The position numbers were made by a program, and so were the translations under genes. Below the pieces are notes generated by a model, which was given only the letters and a program-made list of their open reading frames with translations, was not told the origin of the DNA and ran no database searches. A DNA stretch of 61,550 bases, taken from Deltaproteobacteria bacterium. GTDB lineage: Bacteria > UBA10199 > SPLOWO2-01-44-7. Location of the stretch: assembly GCA_023265595.1 (NCBI GenBank), contig JAHFSU010000008.1, positions 1 through 61,550 on the forward strand, read 5' to 3'. This document shows, piece by piece, positions 25,308 to 33,538 of this stretch; the stretch's first letter is position 1; every line of letters starts with the position of its first letter.

Positions 25308-25736
25308 ATGCAGTTTCAAGGCGTTCGTCCCGATCTGGTGAAATTTGAAATGAGGCAGGCTACCGGTACGCCGGCTTGGCAGCAGGAGATTAAAAGGCCC
25401 GGCGGCTTTGGACGATTTTTGTCCGGCATCGGCCGGATTTTCGGGGCTGTTGCGGCTCCCCTCTCTTTTATCTTCCCCCCCGCGGCGCTTGCCGCGGCCG
25501 GTATGTACGGCGCCAGTTCTATTGGAGATCAGATTCAATCGAAGGCTTATCAAAATGCCATGGAGGCGCAGGCGCAACGGAATCCGCAAAACGTCAGCTT
25601 TCCGGGGCTCGATGTGGGGGGTGCGGCCCCGTTTCAACCGGCAAGCACACCGCTGACGCAACAAAACGAGATGGTTATGAATGTTTTATTCAACCGCGGG
25701 AATGCACAACAGGCAATGACCGGCACAATAATATAA
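25308..25736 (+). CDS. Small protein with central hydrophobic segment, candidate translocated/pore component
   Basis: 142 aa, strong AGGAGG Shine-Dalgarno. Polar N-terminus, then a Gly-rich hydrophobic stretch at about residues 36-72 with GxxxG-like spacing ('FLSGIGRIFGAVAAPL' and on to 'MYGASS'), then a polar Gln/Asn-rich C-terminus. There is no cleavable Sec signal. The pattern is reminiscent of small translocator or pore-forming T3SS substrates, but no family is recognised. Under sigma-28-type promoter site 5. The next gene starts 3 bp after its stop. Confidence 0.7.
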   Translation: MQFQGVRPDLVKFEMRQATGTPAWQQEIKRPGGFGRFLSGIGRIFGAVAAPLSFIFPPAALAAAGMYGASSIGDQIQSKAYQNAMEAQAQRNPQNVSFPGLDVGGAAPFQPASTPLTQQNEMVMNVLFNRGNAQQAMTGTII

Positions 25737-25739
25737 TTT

Positions 25740-26117
25740 ATGGTTCATATCCGCAAAACATCGAATGTGATCGACATCAAAAGAACCGGATCCAAATCTT
25801 CCGAGAGTGAAACGGTGCAACAACCGATCTCTCCCTTTGCCTCGGGACCGGTCAATCCGTTGAAGTCGATTACGGAACGAAAAAGCAGGGGTTTGACCGA
25901 AGAGCAACGTTTGGCACTGCTCCAAAACGCACTACGCCCCTTTGCAACCGAGGCGAGAAGTCATCTTCCGAGCGATTTGAGCGAGTTTGAAAAAAAGATG
26001 CACAAAAAAATGTTAGAAGAGGGATTTCCCGAAGTGGTTGCGAATGAGGCCGGTGATGAAGTCGTCGATGCCCTTCTCAAAACCCGCCGCCGCGTTCACC
26101 GTAAACAGTCGGCCTAA
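25740..26117 (+). CDS. Unknown 125-aa protein
   Basis: 125 aa; ATG 25740 follows the preceding stop by 3 bp, so it is likely co-transcribed from sigma-28-type site 5. The N-terminal 50 residues are polar and disordered (Ser/Thr/Pro/Lys), the rest is charged and helical, ending in an Arg/Lys-rich tail. No motif recognised. Possible roles are chaperone or regulator of the preceding protein. It ends 8 bp from the convergent sigma-54 activator gene. Confidence 0.65.
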   Translation: MVHIRKTSNVIDIKRTGSKSSESETVQQPISPFASGPVNPLKSITERKSRGLTEEQRLALLQNALRPFATEARSHLPSDLSEFEKKMHKKMLEEGFPEVVANEAGDEVVDALLKTRRRVHRKQSA

Positions 26118-26125
26118 AATTTATC

Positions 26126-27496
26126 CTAAAACAACTCGTTTTCTTCAAGATCCAACGCCCGCATTTTGCGGTAAAGAATGGAGCGCGAAATGCCCAGCTC
26201 TTTGGAGGCCCGGCTTTTATTTCCGCGGTTTCTTTTGATGGCCGTGATAATCACATCCCGCTCGAAATTTTTGAGATTGGCGCGCAGATGGGCAAACATT
26301 CCCGAATCTCTTTTGGTCTTTTCTCGGTTCAAATGGGGCGGAAGATGTTCTGCATGAATGATCTCATCGCGGCTTAGGATTAAAATATTTTCGACCGTGT
26401 TTTTGAGTTCCCGCACATTGCCGGGCCATTCATATTCGCTCAAAATTTGCATCGCATCCTGTGCAAAATGGCGCACCCCGAATTTAGGCGCCAATGTTTT
26501 CAGAAGATGTTCCACCAAAAGAGGGATGTCTTCTACACGGGCCCTCAATGGAGGGATATAAATTTCGATACCTTGAAGTCTGAAATAAAGGTCTTGTCGA
26601 AAAGTCCCTTTTTCGATCATCGTCTGGATATTTTGATTGGTTGCCGCAATAACCCGGAAATTGGATTTGACCTTTTTGGTGCTGCCCAACGGTTCCACCT
26701 CTTTGTCCTGCAAAACACGGAGCAGCTTGGCTTGGAGGGTTGGAGACATGCAGGCAATCTCGTCGAGGAAAATATCGCCTTTGTCGGCTTGTACAAATTT
26801 TCCGACACGGGCTTGTGTTGCACCGGTGAAAGCCCCTTTTTCATGGCCGAAGAGTTCCGATTCCAAAAGGTTTTCAGGAATGGCGGCGCAGTTTACCGCA
26901 ATAAAAGGGCGCAATATATTTTCCTCCTGTTTGTGGATGGCCGTTGCAATCACTTCCTTGCCGACGCCGCTTTCCCCTATCAATAAAATGGCGGTTTCGG
27001 TCCCTTTCAATTTGGAAACCGTGTTGCAAATATTGCGCACGGCAAGCGATTGTCCCACAACGCCATGGTAGCGCTCTTGCGACTCCTGCACTTTTTGCAA
27101 AAGAACGGTTTTTTCCCATTGGAGTCGCGCAGTGTTTTCAATTTTTTCAATCGCTTTTAGAAGCCGTTTTGCATCGACCGGTTTCGTTAGGTAATCCGAA
27201 GCACCAAGTCGCATCGTTTCGACAACCGTGTTTACAGAAGAGACAGCGGTGACCATGATCACTTCCTGATTTGGATTTGACTGACGGATCTCTTTCAATA
27301 AGTCGAGGCCCACTCCGTCGGGCAGTTCCATGTCAAGCATCACGATATCGAAATTTTTTTGATTTAATTGGGTTCTTGCCTCCTTTAAATCGGGGGCAAA
27401 TTGGAGTTTGTATTTCGGGACTAAAATGAATTGCATTGCTTCGCGGGCACTGCTTTGGTCTTCAACCACCAAAATCTCTAGTCGCTCTTGTTTCAT
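26126..27496 (-). CDS. Sigma-54-dependent response regulator (NtrC family)
   Basis: 456 aa with the full three-domain layout. Receiver domain at 1-120 has the phosphoacceptor Asp in 'IVMLDMELPDG' and 'LTKPVDAKRL'. The AAA+ domain at about 140-380 has Walker A 'GESGVGKEVIA', sigma-54 contact loop 'GAFTGA', Walker B 'GDIFLDEI' and 'R-finger'-type 'FRQDLYFRL'. A Fis-type HTH ends the protein ('KSRASKELGISRSILYRKM'). It activates sigma-54 RNA polymerase in response to a histidine kinase. Divergent from the FliA-like sigma operon across 371 bp that hold a sigma-54 promoter, so it most likely controls the T3SS. Its kinase partner is not adjacent. Confidence 0.95.
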   Translation of the reverse strand: MKQERLEILVVEDQSSAREAMQFILVPKYKLQFAPDLKEARTQLNQKNFDIVMLDMELPDGVGLDLLKEIRQSNPNQEVIMVTAVSSVNTVVETMRLGASDYLTKPVDAKRLLKAIEKIENTARLQWEKTVLLQKVQESQERYHGVVGQSLAVRNICNTVSKLKGTETAILLIGESGVGKEVIATAIHKQEENILRPFIAVNCAAIPENLLESELFGHEKGAFTGATQARVGKFVQADKGDIFLDEIACMSPTLQAKLLRVLQDKEVEPLGSTKKVKSNFRVIAATNQNIQTMIEKGTFRQDLYFRLQGIEIYIPPLRARVEDIPLLVEHLLKTLAPKFGVRHFAQDAMQILSEYEWPGNVRELKNTVENILILSRDEIIHAEHLPPHLNREKTKRDSGMFAHLRANLKNFERDVIITAIKRNRGNKSRASKELGISRSILYRKMRALDLEENELF

Positions 27497-27814
27497 AATC
27501 TTTTCCTTTCTGTTTGTATTTGCTTAAGCATTTTAGATGCCAAAATGAGCACGGTGCTGCTTTTTAAAAATATAAGTAAAAACAAATAATTAAATAATTT
27601 CGTCTAAAATATTTTGACCGAATGTGACCCACTTTTAGTACATATGTATTAAAAATGGAACATTTTTTTTCGAACCATTTTCTGTCTCTCATTGGTGTCA
27701 ATCCACCCCATTTTCGGACAGAGGCAAAATGGAGATTTAAGTCTATATATTTATAACTACATGAAATTAATATGTATTTTTATATACCCCTTTGTTTTAA
27801 TTGAGTCGTTTCTT
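27497..27814. other. AT-rich divergent intergenic region
   Basis: This 318-bp part of the gap between the response regulator and the sigma operon is clearly more AT-rich than its surroundings. It holds the repeated heptamer described at 27652-27732 and a TACATATGTA palindrome near 27639. No ORF or RNA gene is seen. Confidence 0.6.
27652..27732. promoter_or_regulatory. Four AAAATGG/CCATTTT heptamers, candidate activator-binding region
   Basis: AAAATGG at 27652-27658 and 27726-27732, and its inverse CCATTTT at 27675-27681 and 27708-27714, lie 80-160 bp upstream of the sigma-54 promoter, the usual position of enhancer sites for NtrC-type activators. Binding is inferred. Confidence 0.4.
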
Positions 27815-27830
27815 TGGCATCAATCCTGCA
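27815..27830 (+). promoter_or_regulatory. Sigma-54 promoter of the sigma factor/T3SS operon
   Basis: TGGCATCAATCCTGCA with GG (27816-27817) and GC (27828-27829) exactly 10 bases apart. Predicted transcript start is near 27841, followed by GGAGG and ATG 27868. Confidence 0.85.
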
Positions 27831-27856
27831 AACATGAGTCTGGAGGTTTTTTATTT

Positions 27857-27886
27857 ATGGGGGTGGTATGGCAAAATCGGCTATAA
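27857..27886 (+). other. Possible 9-codon ORF overlapping the sigma gene start
   Basis: ATG 27857 opens MGVVWQNRL and stops at TAA 27884-27886, inside the sigma gene in another frame. The best Shine-Dalgarno (GGAGG, 27842-27846) is correctly spaced for this ATG and not for ATG 27868. Could be translational coupling or chance. Confidence 0.25.
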
Positions 27887-28743
27887 AGCCAAAACCGATT
27901 CTTGGTAAGTTAAAAGAGATTGTCAGAAGGGGAAGCACGTCGCAAACCGGAGGGGAACGTCCCCTTTCAAAACCGGCAACCCCACCCAAACTGACCAAGA
28001 AAGAGTTGGAAGAATTAAAGAGGCGGGACGAGCTGATTGCCCAACATATGCCCTACGCAGCATCCATTGCGAGTCGTGTCTATCAGAGCCTCTCTTCAGT
28101 CGTTGAGTATGATGAGGTCTTGTGTTCCGCGCGTCTCGGTCTCTTGGAAGCGGCCAAGCGTTACAATAACGGGATGGGGGTCGATTTTAAAACATTTGCC
28201 TATTACCGTGTGAAGGGGGCCATCTATGATGGACTTCGCAAAGCCGGCTGGATTCCGAGGACCCTCTACGCAAAACTGAAATTTGAAGAGGCCGCCAACG
28301 ATTATTTGCAATTTATGTCCCAATATGCCGATTCCCGAACGGATGCGGAGATCGCCGCAAACGAAACCAATACCGTCAATAGTCTTGCCTCCATTTACAT
28401 TATCTCGCTCGATTCGCAGGAAGATATGGACGTGGAAGATACCAATATCCAGCATTTGGAAAAAACGACAGAGTTTCGACAAGTCCGTATGCATATGCGA
28501 GAGGCGATCAATTCGCTTCCTCCCACCGAGAAAAAACTGGTCAAAATGTATTACTTTCAAAACAAAACGTTGGAAGAGGTGGGCGAAGAATTGAACTTGT
28601 CCAAATCGTGGACATCGCGTCTGCATGCAAGGGCATTAAGTCTTTTGCTCAAGAAAGTAAAAATTCGAGCGAATGGAGAAATCGACGAATCGAAATTGGA
28701 AGAGATGGAAGAGGCAATCGCAGAAGAGGGGGGTTCCGATTAA
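27868..28743 (+). CDS. FliA/WhiG-type sigma factor (sigma-28 family)
   Basis: 291 aa. Region 2 is clear ('EYDEVLCSARLGLLEAAKRY' and 'FKTFAYYRVKGAIYDGLRK', the FliA-type RGAMLDELR position), followed by region 3 and a region 4 helix-turn-helix 'TLEEVGEELNLSKSWTSRL'. An N-terminal extension of about 55 residues is Lys/Pro-rich and contains the GGGGAACGTCCCCTT repeat (27953-27968). It is the first gene of the T3SS operon behind a sigma-54 promoter; five FliA-type promoters lie elsewhere in the window. It probably couples apparatus synthesis to expression of exported proteins, as FliA does for flagella. No FlgM-like anti-sigma was recognised. Confidence 0.93.
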   Translation: MAKSAIKPKPILGKLKEIVRRGSTSQTGGERPLSKPATPPKLTKKELEELKRRDELIAQHMPYAASIASRVYQSLSSVVEYDEVLCSARLGLLEAAKRYNNGMGVDFKTFAYYRVKGAIYDGLRKAGWIPRTLYAKLKFEEAANDYLQFMSQYADSRTDAEIAANETNTVNSLASIYIISLDSQEDMDVEDTNIQHLEKTTEFRQVRMHMREAINSLPPTEKKLVKMYYFQNKTLEEVGEELNLSKSWTSRLHARALSLLLKKVKIRANGEIDESKLEEMEEAIAEEGGSD

Positions 28744-28752
28744 GGAGTTTTT

Positions 28753-29241
28753 ATGCCAATGATAACCGACAAAATGGCAACTCAGGTTGTACAAAAAGCG
28801 ATCGAAAACTCGCAGGTCCAAAATCAGCCGGGCCAGACGGGGGGGAGCGCTTTTGCCGAGTTGCTTCAGGAAACCGGTGAAGGCCATGCCTTTGCCGATA
28901 TGCTTGGGATGACCGACAATCAGATGCTTCCCAATGGCCAAACGCAGGCTGTTTCCGCCGAGGCCATTCCGTTTGATATGTCGAAAAACGAAGTCGCATC
29001 CGTGGAGCCGACCGGGGGGCAAAAAATCACCGAGATGCTGGCCGATTTCAACCAACAGCAGATGCACATGGACAATCTGGTGAATGAAGTTCTCTATGGC
29101 GGCAAAAAATTCAGCAATCAGGAATTGTTGGCCATTCAGGCCCATGTGTTTCATGTCGGTCAAATGACGGAGTTGACGGTGAAATCGGTCGAATTGGCGG
29201 TCTCCTCCTTCAAGGGAGTGATGAACACGCAGATTCAATAA
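28753..29241 (+). CDS. sctI: T3SS inner-rod protein SctI (YscI/HrpB/FliE position)
   Basis: 162 aa with 'AAGGAG' upstream of ATG 28753. The N-terminal 100 residues are Gln/Asn/Gly-rich and probably flexible. The C-terminal 50 residues form the helical rod-type ending ('QELLAIQAHVFHVGQM', 'SVELAVSSFKGVMNTQ') typical of SctI proteins, which connect the export gate to the needle. It sits where fliE stands in flagellar operons, before the FliG-like gene. Assignment rests on C-terminal pattern, size and position. Confidence 0.75.
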   Translation: MPMITDKMATQVVQKAIENSQVQNQPGQTGGSAFAELLQETGEGHAFADMLGMTDNQMLPNGQTQAVSAEAIPFDMSKNEVASVEPTGGQKITEMLADFNQQQMHMDNLVNEVLYGGKKFSNQELLAIQAHVFHVGQMTELTVKSVELAVSSFKGVMNTQIQ

Positions 29242-29255
29242 GATAGGTATGAAAG

Positions 29256-30248
29256 ATGACGGGACACAACATTCATATTCAGACGATTGCGATGCTGGCC
29301 CTTTTAGAGGGAAAGGAGGAGGCCCATTCTCTTCTCCCTTATCTCTCCGCCGCGCAATCGAAAAATTTAAACGATCTCTTGACCTCTTTTGATTCCCTCT
29401 CTGCTGAAGAGATTGCCCCAAAACTTGCGTCACAGCTCAAGGCACTTTCTTCTCAGGAGACTTTTTCCGGCATCGCCGAAATTCATCCGGCGTGGCTTGT
29501 GGAGGCGTTGAAAAAAGAATCGCCGCGTGTGATCGGCGTCATTTTGCGACATCTCCCCTCCAAGCATGTCCGCTATCTGTTGGAACACCTGCCAAAGCGG
29601 CTTGTCATGCAATTACCGAAATTGATTGAGGCCTTTTATGTGCCGCAGGAAATCTTGGAACTGGTTCGGCTCCGTTTTGAACGCCATTTTGTTCCAATGC
29701 GCATTTCCCATCAGTTGGAACGGTTTTCTTTCGAGCATCTCTATTTTTTGAAAACGGAAGAACTCGAAGCGCTCTTTTATGATCTCGGCTTGAGCGAACT
29801 GGCTTTGTCCTTGCAGGAATCGTCTCGCAAAATCTGGAAAATCATTTTGAATCGCTTTTCGATTCCCGATGCGAAGACCATTTTGCACCGGATCAAAGAA
29901 TTTAGTGTGGAAGAAAAAGGACTGGCCAAAGAGGCGCGTTACTCCATTTTGGAATTGAAAGGAAAAGAGATGGGGGCCAAATCTTTTTTGATCGAAATCG
30001 GGGTGATTGCATTGTCAAAGGCTTTTTGCGGGGAGGATATTCCGATTTTTGAATGTCTGCGCCAAAAACTCTCGCCTGAAAATGCCTATCTGTTGAAGCG
30101 CTACCTTGATGAACAGGTTTTAAGACCGAAAGGTCTCAAAGAAATGCGGCGCAAGGAATGGATTTTAAAACACGTGCGAAATCTGAGCCAAAAAGGTAAA
30201 ATAGATGGTCTTTGGCAGGAGGCACTTAAAAACGAGGAGGCGGCCTAA
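29256..30248 (+). CDS. FliG-like protein in SctK position
   Basis: 330 aa. Residues about 70-130 contain 'ESPRVIGVILRHLP' and 'YLLEHLPKRL', the pattern of the FliG middle domain ('HPQTIALILSYL', 'LPEELR'). The whole protein is helical. In flagella FliG is the switch protein that contacts the motor; in injectisomes the related position is held by SctK, the sorting-platform link. The C-terminal torque helix with its charged residues is not evident, and no motor genes are present, so this is probably an adaptor between SctJ ring and SctL/SctQ. Gene ends directly at the sctL start. FliG similarity is by motif only. Confidence 0.75.
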   Translation: MTGHNIHIQTIAMLALLEGKEEAHSLLPYLSAAQSKNLNDLLTSFDSLSAEEIAPKLASQLKALSSQETFSGIAEIHPAWLVEALKKESPRVIGVILRHLPSKHVRYLLEHLPKRLVMQLPKLIEAFYVPQEILELVRLRFERHFVPMRISHQLERFSFEHLYFLKTEELEALFYDLGLSELALSLQESSRKIWKIILNRFSIPDAKTILHRIKEFSVEEKGLAKEARYSILELKGKEMGAKSFLIEIGVIALSKAFCGEDIPIFECLRQKLSPENAYLLKRYLDEQVLRPKGLKEMRRKEWILKHVRNLSQKGKIDGLWQEALKNEEAA

Positions 30249-30914
30249 ATGCTCAGCGACAAAAAAATCATAAAGGGCGCCGATGTCGAAAAGAAAATGG
30301 CGCCGCGTCCCAGTTCGATTTCCATGAATACGACTGGGGGTGTGATCCATAAAGAAGAATTGAAGGCGAAAGACAAGGTAGAACGGATTTTGGACGAGGC
30401 ACAAAAAGAGGCCGATCGTATTCGCGTCGAAGCGGAATCCCTTCGCTCACAGGTTCAAGGCGAAATGGAAAAGGCAAAACAGAAAGGGTATTCCGAAGGA
30501 CGGGAACAAGGACTTTCCGAATTAACCGAAGAGATCGTCCGCATCCGGAAACTGAAAGAAGCATTTTTTGCAACGGCCGAACCGGATTTGATCAAGCTGG
30601 TGACCGATATCGCCGAAAAAGTGATCGGCAAACTGGTGGCCGATCATCCAGCGGCGCTCCATTCGATTGTGCATCAGGCGGTAGAACGCTCTCTGGGTGA
30701 TAGAATTACGGTTCGCCTGCACCCCTCTGATTTGAAGCGTTTGCAGACGATGGATATGACTTTCAAAAATATTCTCGACCGGACCAAACAGATTCATTTC
30801 AAAGAAGATGAAACCATACAACTTGGGGGGTGTGTCGTGGAGACTGAAGTGGGAACCATCGATGCCCAAATTGAGACACAACTCAAGGCGATCAAAAAAG
30901 CCCTCGGAGTGTAA
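30249..30914 (+). CDS. sctL: T3SS stator protein SctL (FliH family)
   Basis: 221 aa. Lys/Glu-rich coiled coil ('AKDKVERILDEAQKEAD') with the FliH/SctL hallmark 'GYSEGREQG' near residues 77-86, then a globular C-terminal half ('LIKLVTDIAEKVIGKLV', 'GGCVVETEVGTIDAQI') like the V/F-ATPase E/delta subunit. SctL dimers hold and regulate the ATPase SctN. Placed between the FliG-like gene and sctN, as in flagellar operons. Starts at ATG 30249, directly after the previous stop. Confidence 0.92.
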   Translation: MLSDKKIIKGADVEKKMAPRPSSISMNTTGGVIHKEELKAKDKVERILDEAQKEADRIRVEAESLRSQVQGEMEKAKQKGYSEGREQGLSELTEEIVRIRKLKEAFFATAEPDLIKLVTDIAEKVIGKLVADHPAALHSIVHQAVERSLGDRITVRLHPSDLKRLQTMDMTFKNILDRTKQIHFKEDETIQLGGCVVETEVGTIDAQIETQLKAIKKALGV

Positions 30915-30916
30915 AC

Positions 30917-32242
30917 ATGGATACACCGGTTATCGATTTTTCAAAATACCATCATAAATTGTCGGAAGTCTCGACCTATAACATCAAAGGGAAGGTGACG
31001 GAGCTGACCGGCCTTGTGGTGCGCGCCGTTGTGCCGGGTGTCCGGATCGGCGAACTCTGTTTTATCGAACCGTATCACAAAAAAGAGGCGATCAAGGCGG
31101 AGGTGGTCGGCTTTCGAGATCAGGAAGTTTTGCTGATGCCGCTCGGCGATCTCGAAGGGATCGGCCTTAACAACAATGTGATTCCGACAGGACATTCGTT
31201 GACTGTCCGTGTCGGTAACAATCTTTTGGGGAGGATTTTGGATGGGCTTGGAGAGCCCTTGGATGAGGCATCCAAGGGTCCTCTCCATTGTGATATTGAA
31301 TATCCGGTTCACGCCAGTCCGCCGGAGGCTCTGCATCGACAACGGGTGTTGCAACCGATCTCGTTGGGGATCAAGTCGATCGATTCGATGCTGACCGTGG
31401 GGCAGGGTCAGCGCGTCGGTATTTTTTCGGCGGCCGGCGTCGGTAAATCGACATTGATCGGAATGATTGCGCGCAACACAAGCGCCGAAATCAATGTGAT
31501 CTGTCTCGTCGGCGAGCGGGGCCGCGAAGTTCGCGATTTTTTGGAACAGGATTTGGGAAAAGAAGGATTGTCCCGGTCGGTTGTGATCGTTTCGACTTCC
31601 GATCAGCCCTCTTTGGTTCGTCTCAAAGCGGCCTATGTCGCTACGGCCATCGCCGAATATTTTCGAGATCAGGGGAAACAGGTCGTGTTGATGATGGATT
31701 CCGTCACCCGCTTTGCAAGGGCTTTGCGCGAAGTGGGGCTTGCCGTCGGCGAACCGCCGGCGCGGCAAGGTTTTACCCCATCCGTTTTTTCAACACTCCC
31801 CCGCCTTTTGGAACGTTCCGGCAATTCGGACAAAGGCTCCATCACCGCATTCTATACGGTTTTGGTGGAGGGCGATGATATGAATGAACCGGTTGCGGAT
31901 GAAGTCCGTTCCATTCTCGACGGCCATATTATTTTATCGCGGGATCTGGCCACACGCGGGCACTACCCTGCAATCGATGTTTCCAAAAGTATCAGCCGCG
32001 TGATGGATGCGATTATCGATGAGGATCACAAACTTTCCGCGCGAAAATTGCGCGAGGTCGTGGCGAACTATGAAAAAGAGCGCGATTTGATTTTGATCGG
32101 CGCCTATGAAGAGGGGTCGGATCCTAAAGTCGACTATGCGATCGAAAAAATTGAGGAGGTCAACCATTTTCTCAAACAGGATTCGCAGGACAAAGTTGAT
32201 TTGGAAGAGTCGGTGCAGCAACTCAAGGAGATTTTTGAATAA
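30917..32242 (+). CDS. sctN: T3SS ATPase SctN (FliI/YscN family)
   Basis: 441 aa. Hexameric ATPase at the base of the apparatus that strips chaperones and unfolds substrates. Walker A 'SAAGVGKSTLIG' near 170-181, 'LVGERGREVRDF', Walker B 'QVVLMMDSVTRFARA', 'EVGLAVGEPPARQGFTPS' and 'HIILSRDLATRGHYPAID' are all present. Length and motifs match the FliI/SctN family, and the F1 beta-like core is complete. Its stop overlaps the ATG of sctO (TAATG). Confidence 0.97.
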   Translation: MDTPVIDFSKYHHKLSEVSTYNIKGKVTELTGLVVRAVVPGVRIGELCFIEPYHKKEAIKAEVVGFRDQEVLLMPLGDLEGIGLNNNVIPTGHSLTVRVGNNLLGRILDGLGEPLDEASKGPLHCDIEYPVHASPPEALHRQRVLQPISLGIKSIDSMLTVGQGQRVGIFSAAGVGKSTLIGMIARNTSAEINVICLVGERGREVRDFLEQDLGKEGLSRSVVIVSTSDQPSLVRLKAAYVATAIAEYFRDQGKQVVLMMDSVTRFARALREVGLAVGEPPARQGFTPSVFSTLPRLLERSGNSDKGSITAFYTVLVEGDDMNEPVADEVRSILDGHIILSRDLATRGHYPAIDVSKSISRVMDAIIDEDHKLSARKLREVVANYEKERDLILIGAYEEGSDPKVDYAIEKIEEVNHFLKQDSQDKVDLEESVQQLKEIFE

Positions 32243-32751
32243 TGGCAAAATATCGTCTCGAAGCGTTGTTAAAAATGCGGACGCACGAAAAGAAGCGGGC
32301 TGAAATAGCTTTGGCAAAAGCGATTGCGGCCCTTCAGGAGGCAAAGAAGAAACTCGAAACCTTGAAAGAGGAAAAAAAAGAGATTGTGAAGGAGCAAAAA
32401 GAGGCCAAAAAGAAGATGGATCATAAAATGAGCGGCGGTGGATTAATCGGAGAAGGGTGTTTTCACGTCAATTTTTTACGCAAACTCAAAGAGGATGAGG
32501 TGCAGAAGGAAGAAAAGATTGAAGAACAAAAAGGGGTTGTCGAAGAGGCGACCGAAAAGGTGGCCAAATGCCGCAGAAATTATATCGATTCGGTCAAGCA
32601 GCTCCGGATCATGGAAAAACATAAGGAGCTTTGGGAGAAAAAGTTGCGTCAGGAATTGAACCGCCTTGAGGAAAAAGAGATGGATGAATTGGGTCAGACG
32701 ATCCATTCCTTAAAAAAATGGCGGGGGGAGAAATCGGTTTTTGAATTATGA
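32242..32751 (+). CDS. sctO: T3SS stalk protein SctO (FliJ/YscO family)
   Basis: 169 aa, almost entirely charged coiled coil (Lys/Glu heptads), the size and shape of FliJ/SctO, the central stalk that inserts in the SctN hexamer and touches SctV. 'YRLEALLKMRTHEKKRAEIAL' opens the protein as in FliJ ('LLKLRE..EE.A...'), quoted here by residues 3-20 only. Position between sctN and sctP is diagnostic. Overlaps both neighbours by a few bases, so expression is coupled. No specific residue can be named with certainty. Confidence 0.85.
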   Translation: MAKYRLEALLKMRTHEKKRAEIALAKAIAALQEAKKKLETLKEEKKEIVKEQKEAKKKMDHKMSGGGLIGEGCFHVNFLRKLKEDEVQKEEKIEEQKGVVEEATEKVAKCRRNYIDSVKQLRIMEKHKELWEKKLRQELNRLEEKEMDELGQTIHSLKKWRGEKSVFEL

Positions 32752-33530
32752 TCGAAGACGTTAAATATAACGATCGCAAATATATCGACCGGGCCGAACA
32801 GGCGAAAGAGGCCGACAAGCCGAAGCCTCCGAAAAAAGAGGGGAAGAGTCCGTTCGATGAATTGCTCGAGCAGAGCCAGCGCTTGCAACAGGGTTCTGTC
32901 GATACCAAATCGCAAGACAAACGTGTTTTGCAACAGGCGGCCAAAGAGGTCGAAAAGCGGCAGGAACGGCAGCGGGATCAGTCCAAAGATAGGGAAAGAG
33001 AAGACGAACATCGTCAGAATACAAGAGACGAACGGAGTCCGACACAAAGCGTGACCAAAAAAGTGGTCGGCAAGGCCGGTTTGAAAGAACAACAGGGGGG
33101 TGGCGGGGAGCATGCCTCGGAAGGGGGTGGCGGATTTTCACGCAAAAAAGAATCATCTTCCGCGGCGGCAAAAAAATCGGAAATGGCGCCGGCGCCGTTG
33201 CAAAAGGAGACAGGGGCCTTTGGCAAAGCGTTCAAAATAGCGATGTCGCAATATCTGCCCAAAACGCTTTCGCAGGAAATTTTGAACAAGGTCGTGCAAT
33301 ATGTCCGGATCGGTTTAAGCCGCAAAGGCAATAAAGAGATCGAACTGGAACTTCATGAAAAAATCTTTAAAGGGTTGCGTTTGCGCTTGGAGTCTAACCG
33401 TGGTAAAGTGACCCTGCATTTTTTGGCGGCCAATGCGCAGACACGGGCCCTTTTTGAAAGGGAGTCGTCAAAAATCCGGGCCCATCTTGAAAACAGGGGG
33501 ATCGACGTTGCAAAAGTGATGGTGACTTGA
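32748..33530 (+). CDS. sctP: Needle-length regulator SctP (FliK-like)
   Basis: 260 aa. The N-terminal 150 residues are Lys/Glu/Gln-rich and low in complexity, as expected for a molecular ruler. The C-terminal part (about 175-260) has the FliK-C pattern: 'EIELELHEKIFKGLRLRLE', 'KVTLHFLAANAQTRALFE' and 'SSKIRAHLENRGIDVAKV'. In flagella FliK and in injectisomes SctP switch the export gate when the rod or needle is complete. It lies in the fliK position. A switch partner SctU/FlhB is not found in this window. Confidence 0.85.
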   Translation: MIEDVKYNDRKYIDRAEQAKEADKPKPPKKEGKSPFDELLEQSQRLQQGSVDTKSQDKRVLQQAAKEVEKRQERQRDQSKDREREDEHRQNTRDERSPTQSVTKKVVGKAGLKEQQGGGGEHASEGGGGFSRKKESSSAAAKKSEMAPAPLQKETGAFGKAFKIAMSQYLPKTLSQEILNKVVQYVRIGLSRKGNKEIELELHEKIFKGLRLRLESNRGKVTLHFLAANAQTRALFERESSKIRAHLENRGIDVAKVMVT

Positions 33531-33538
33531 AACAATCT

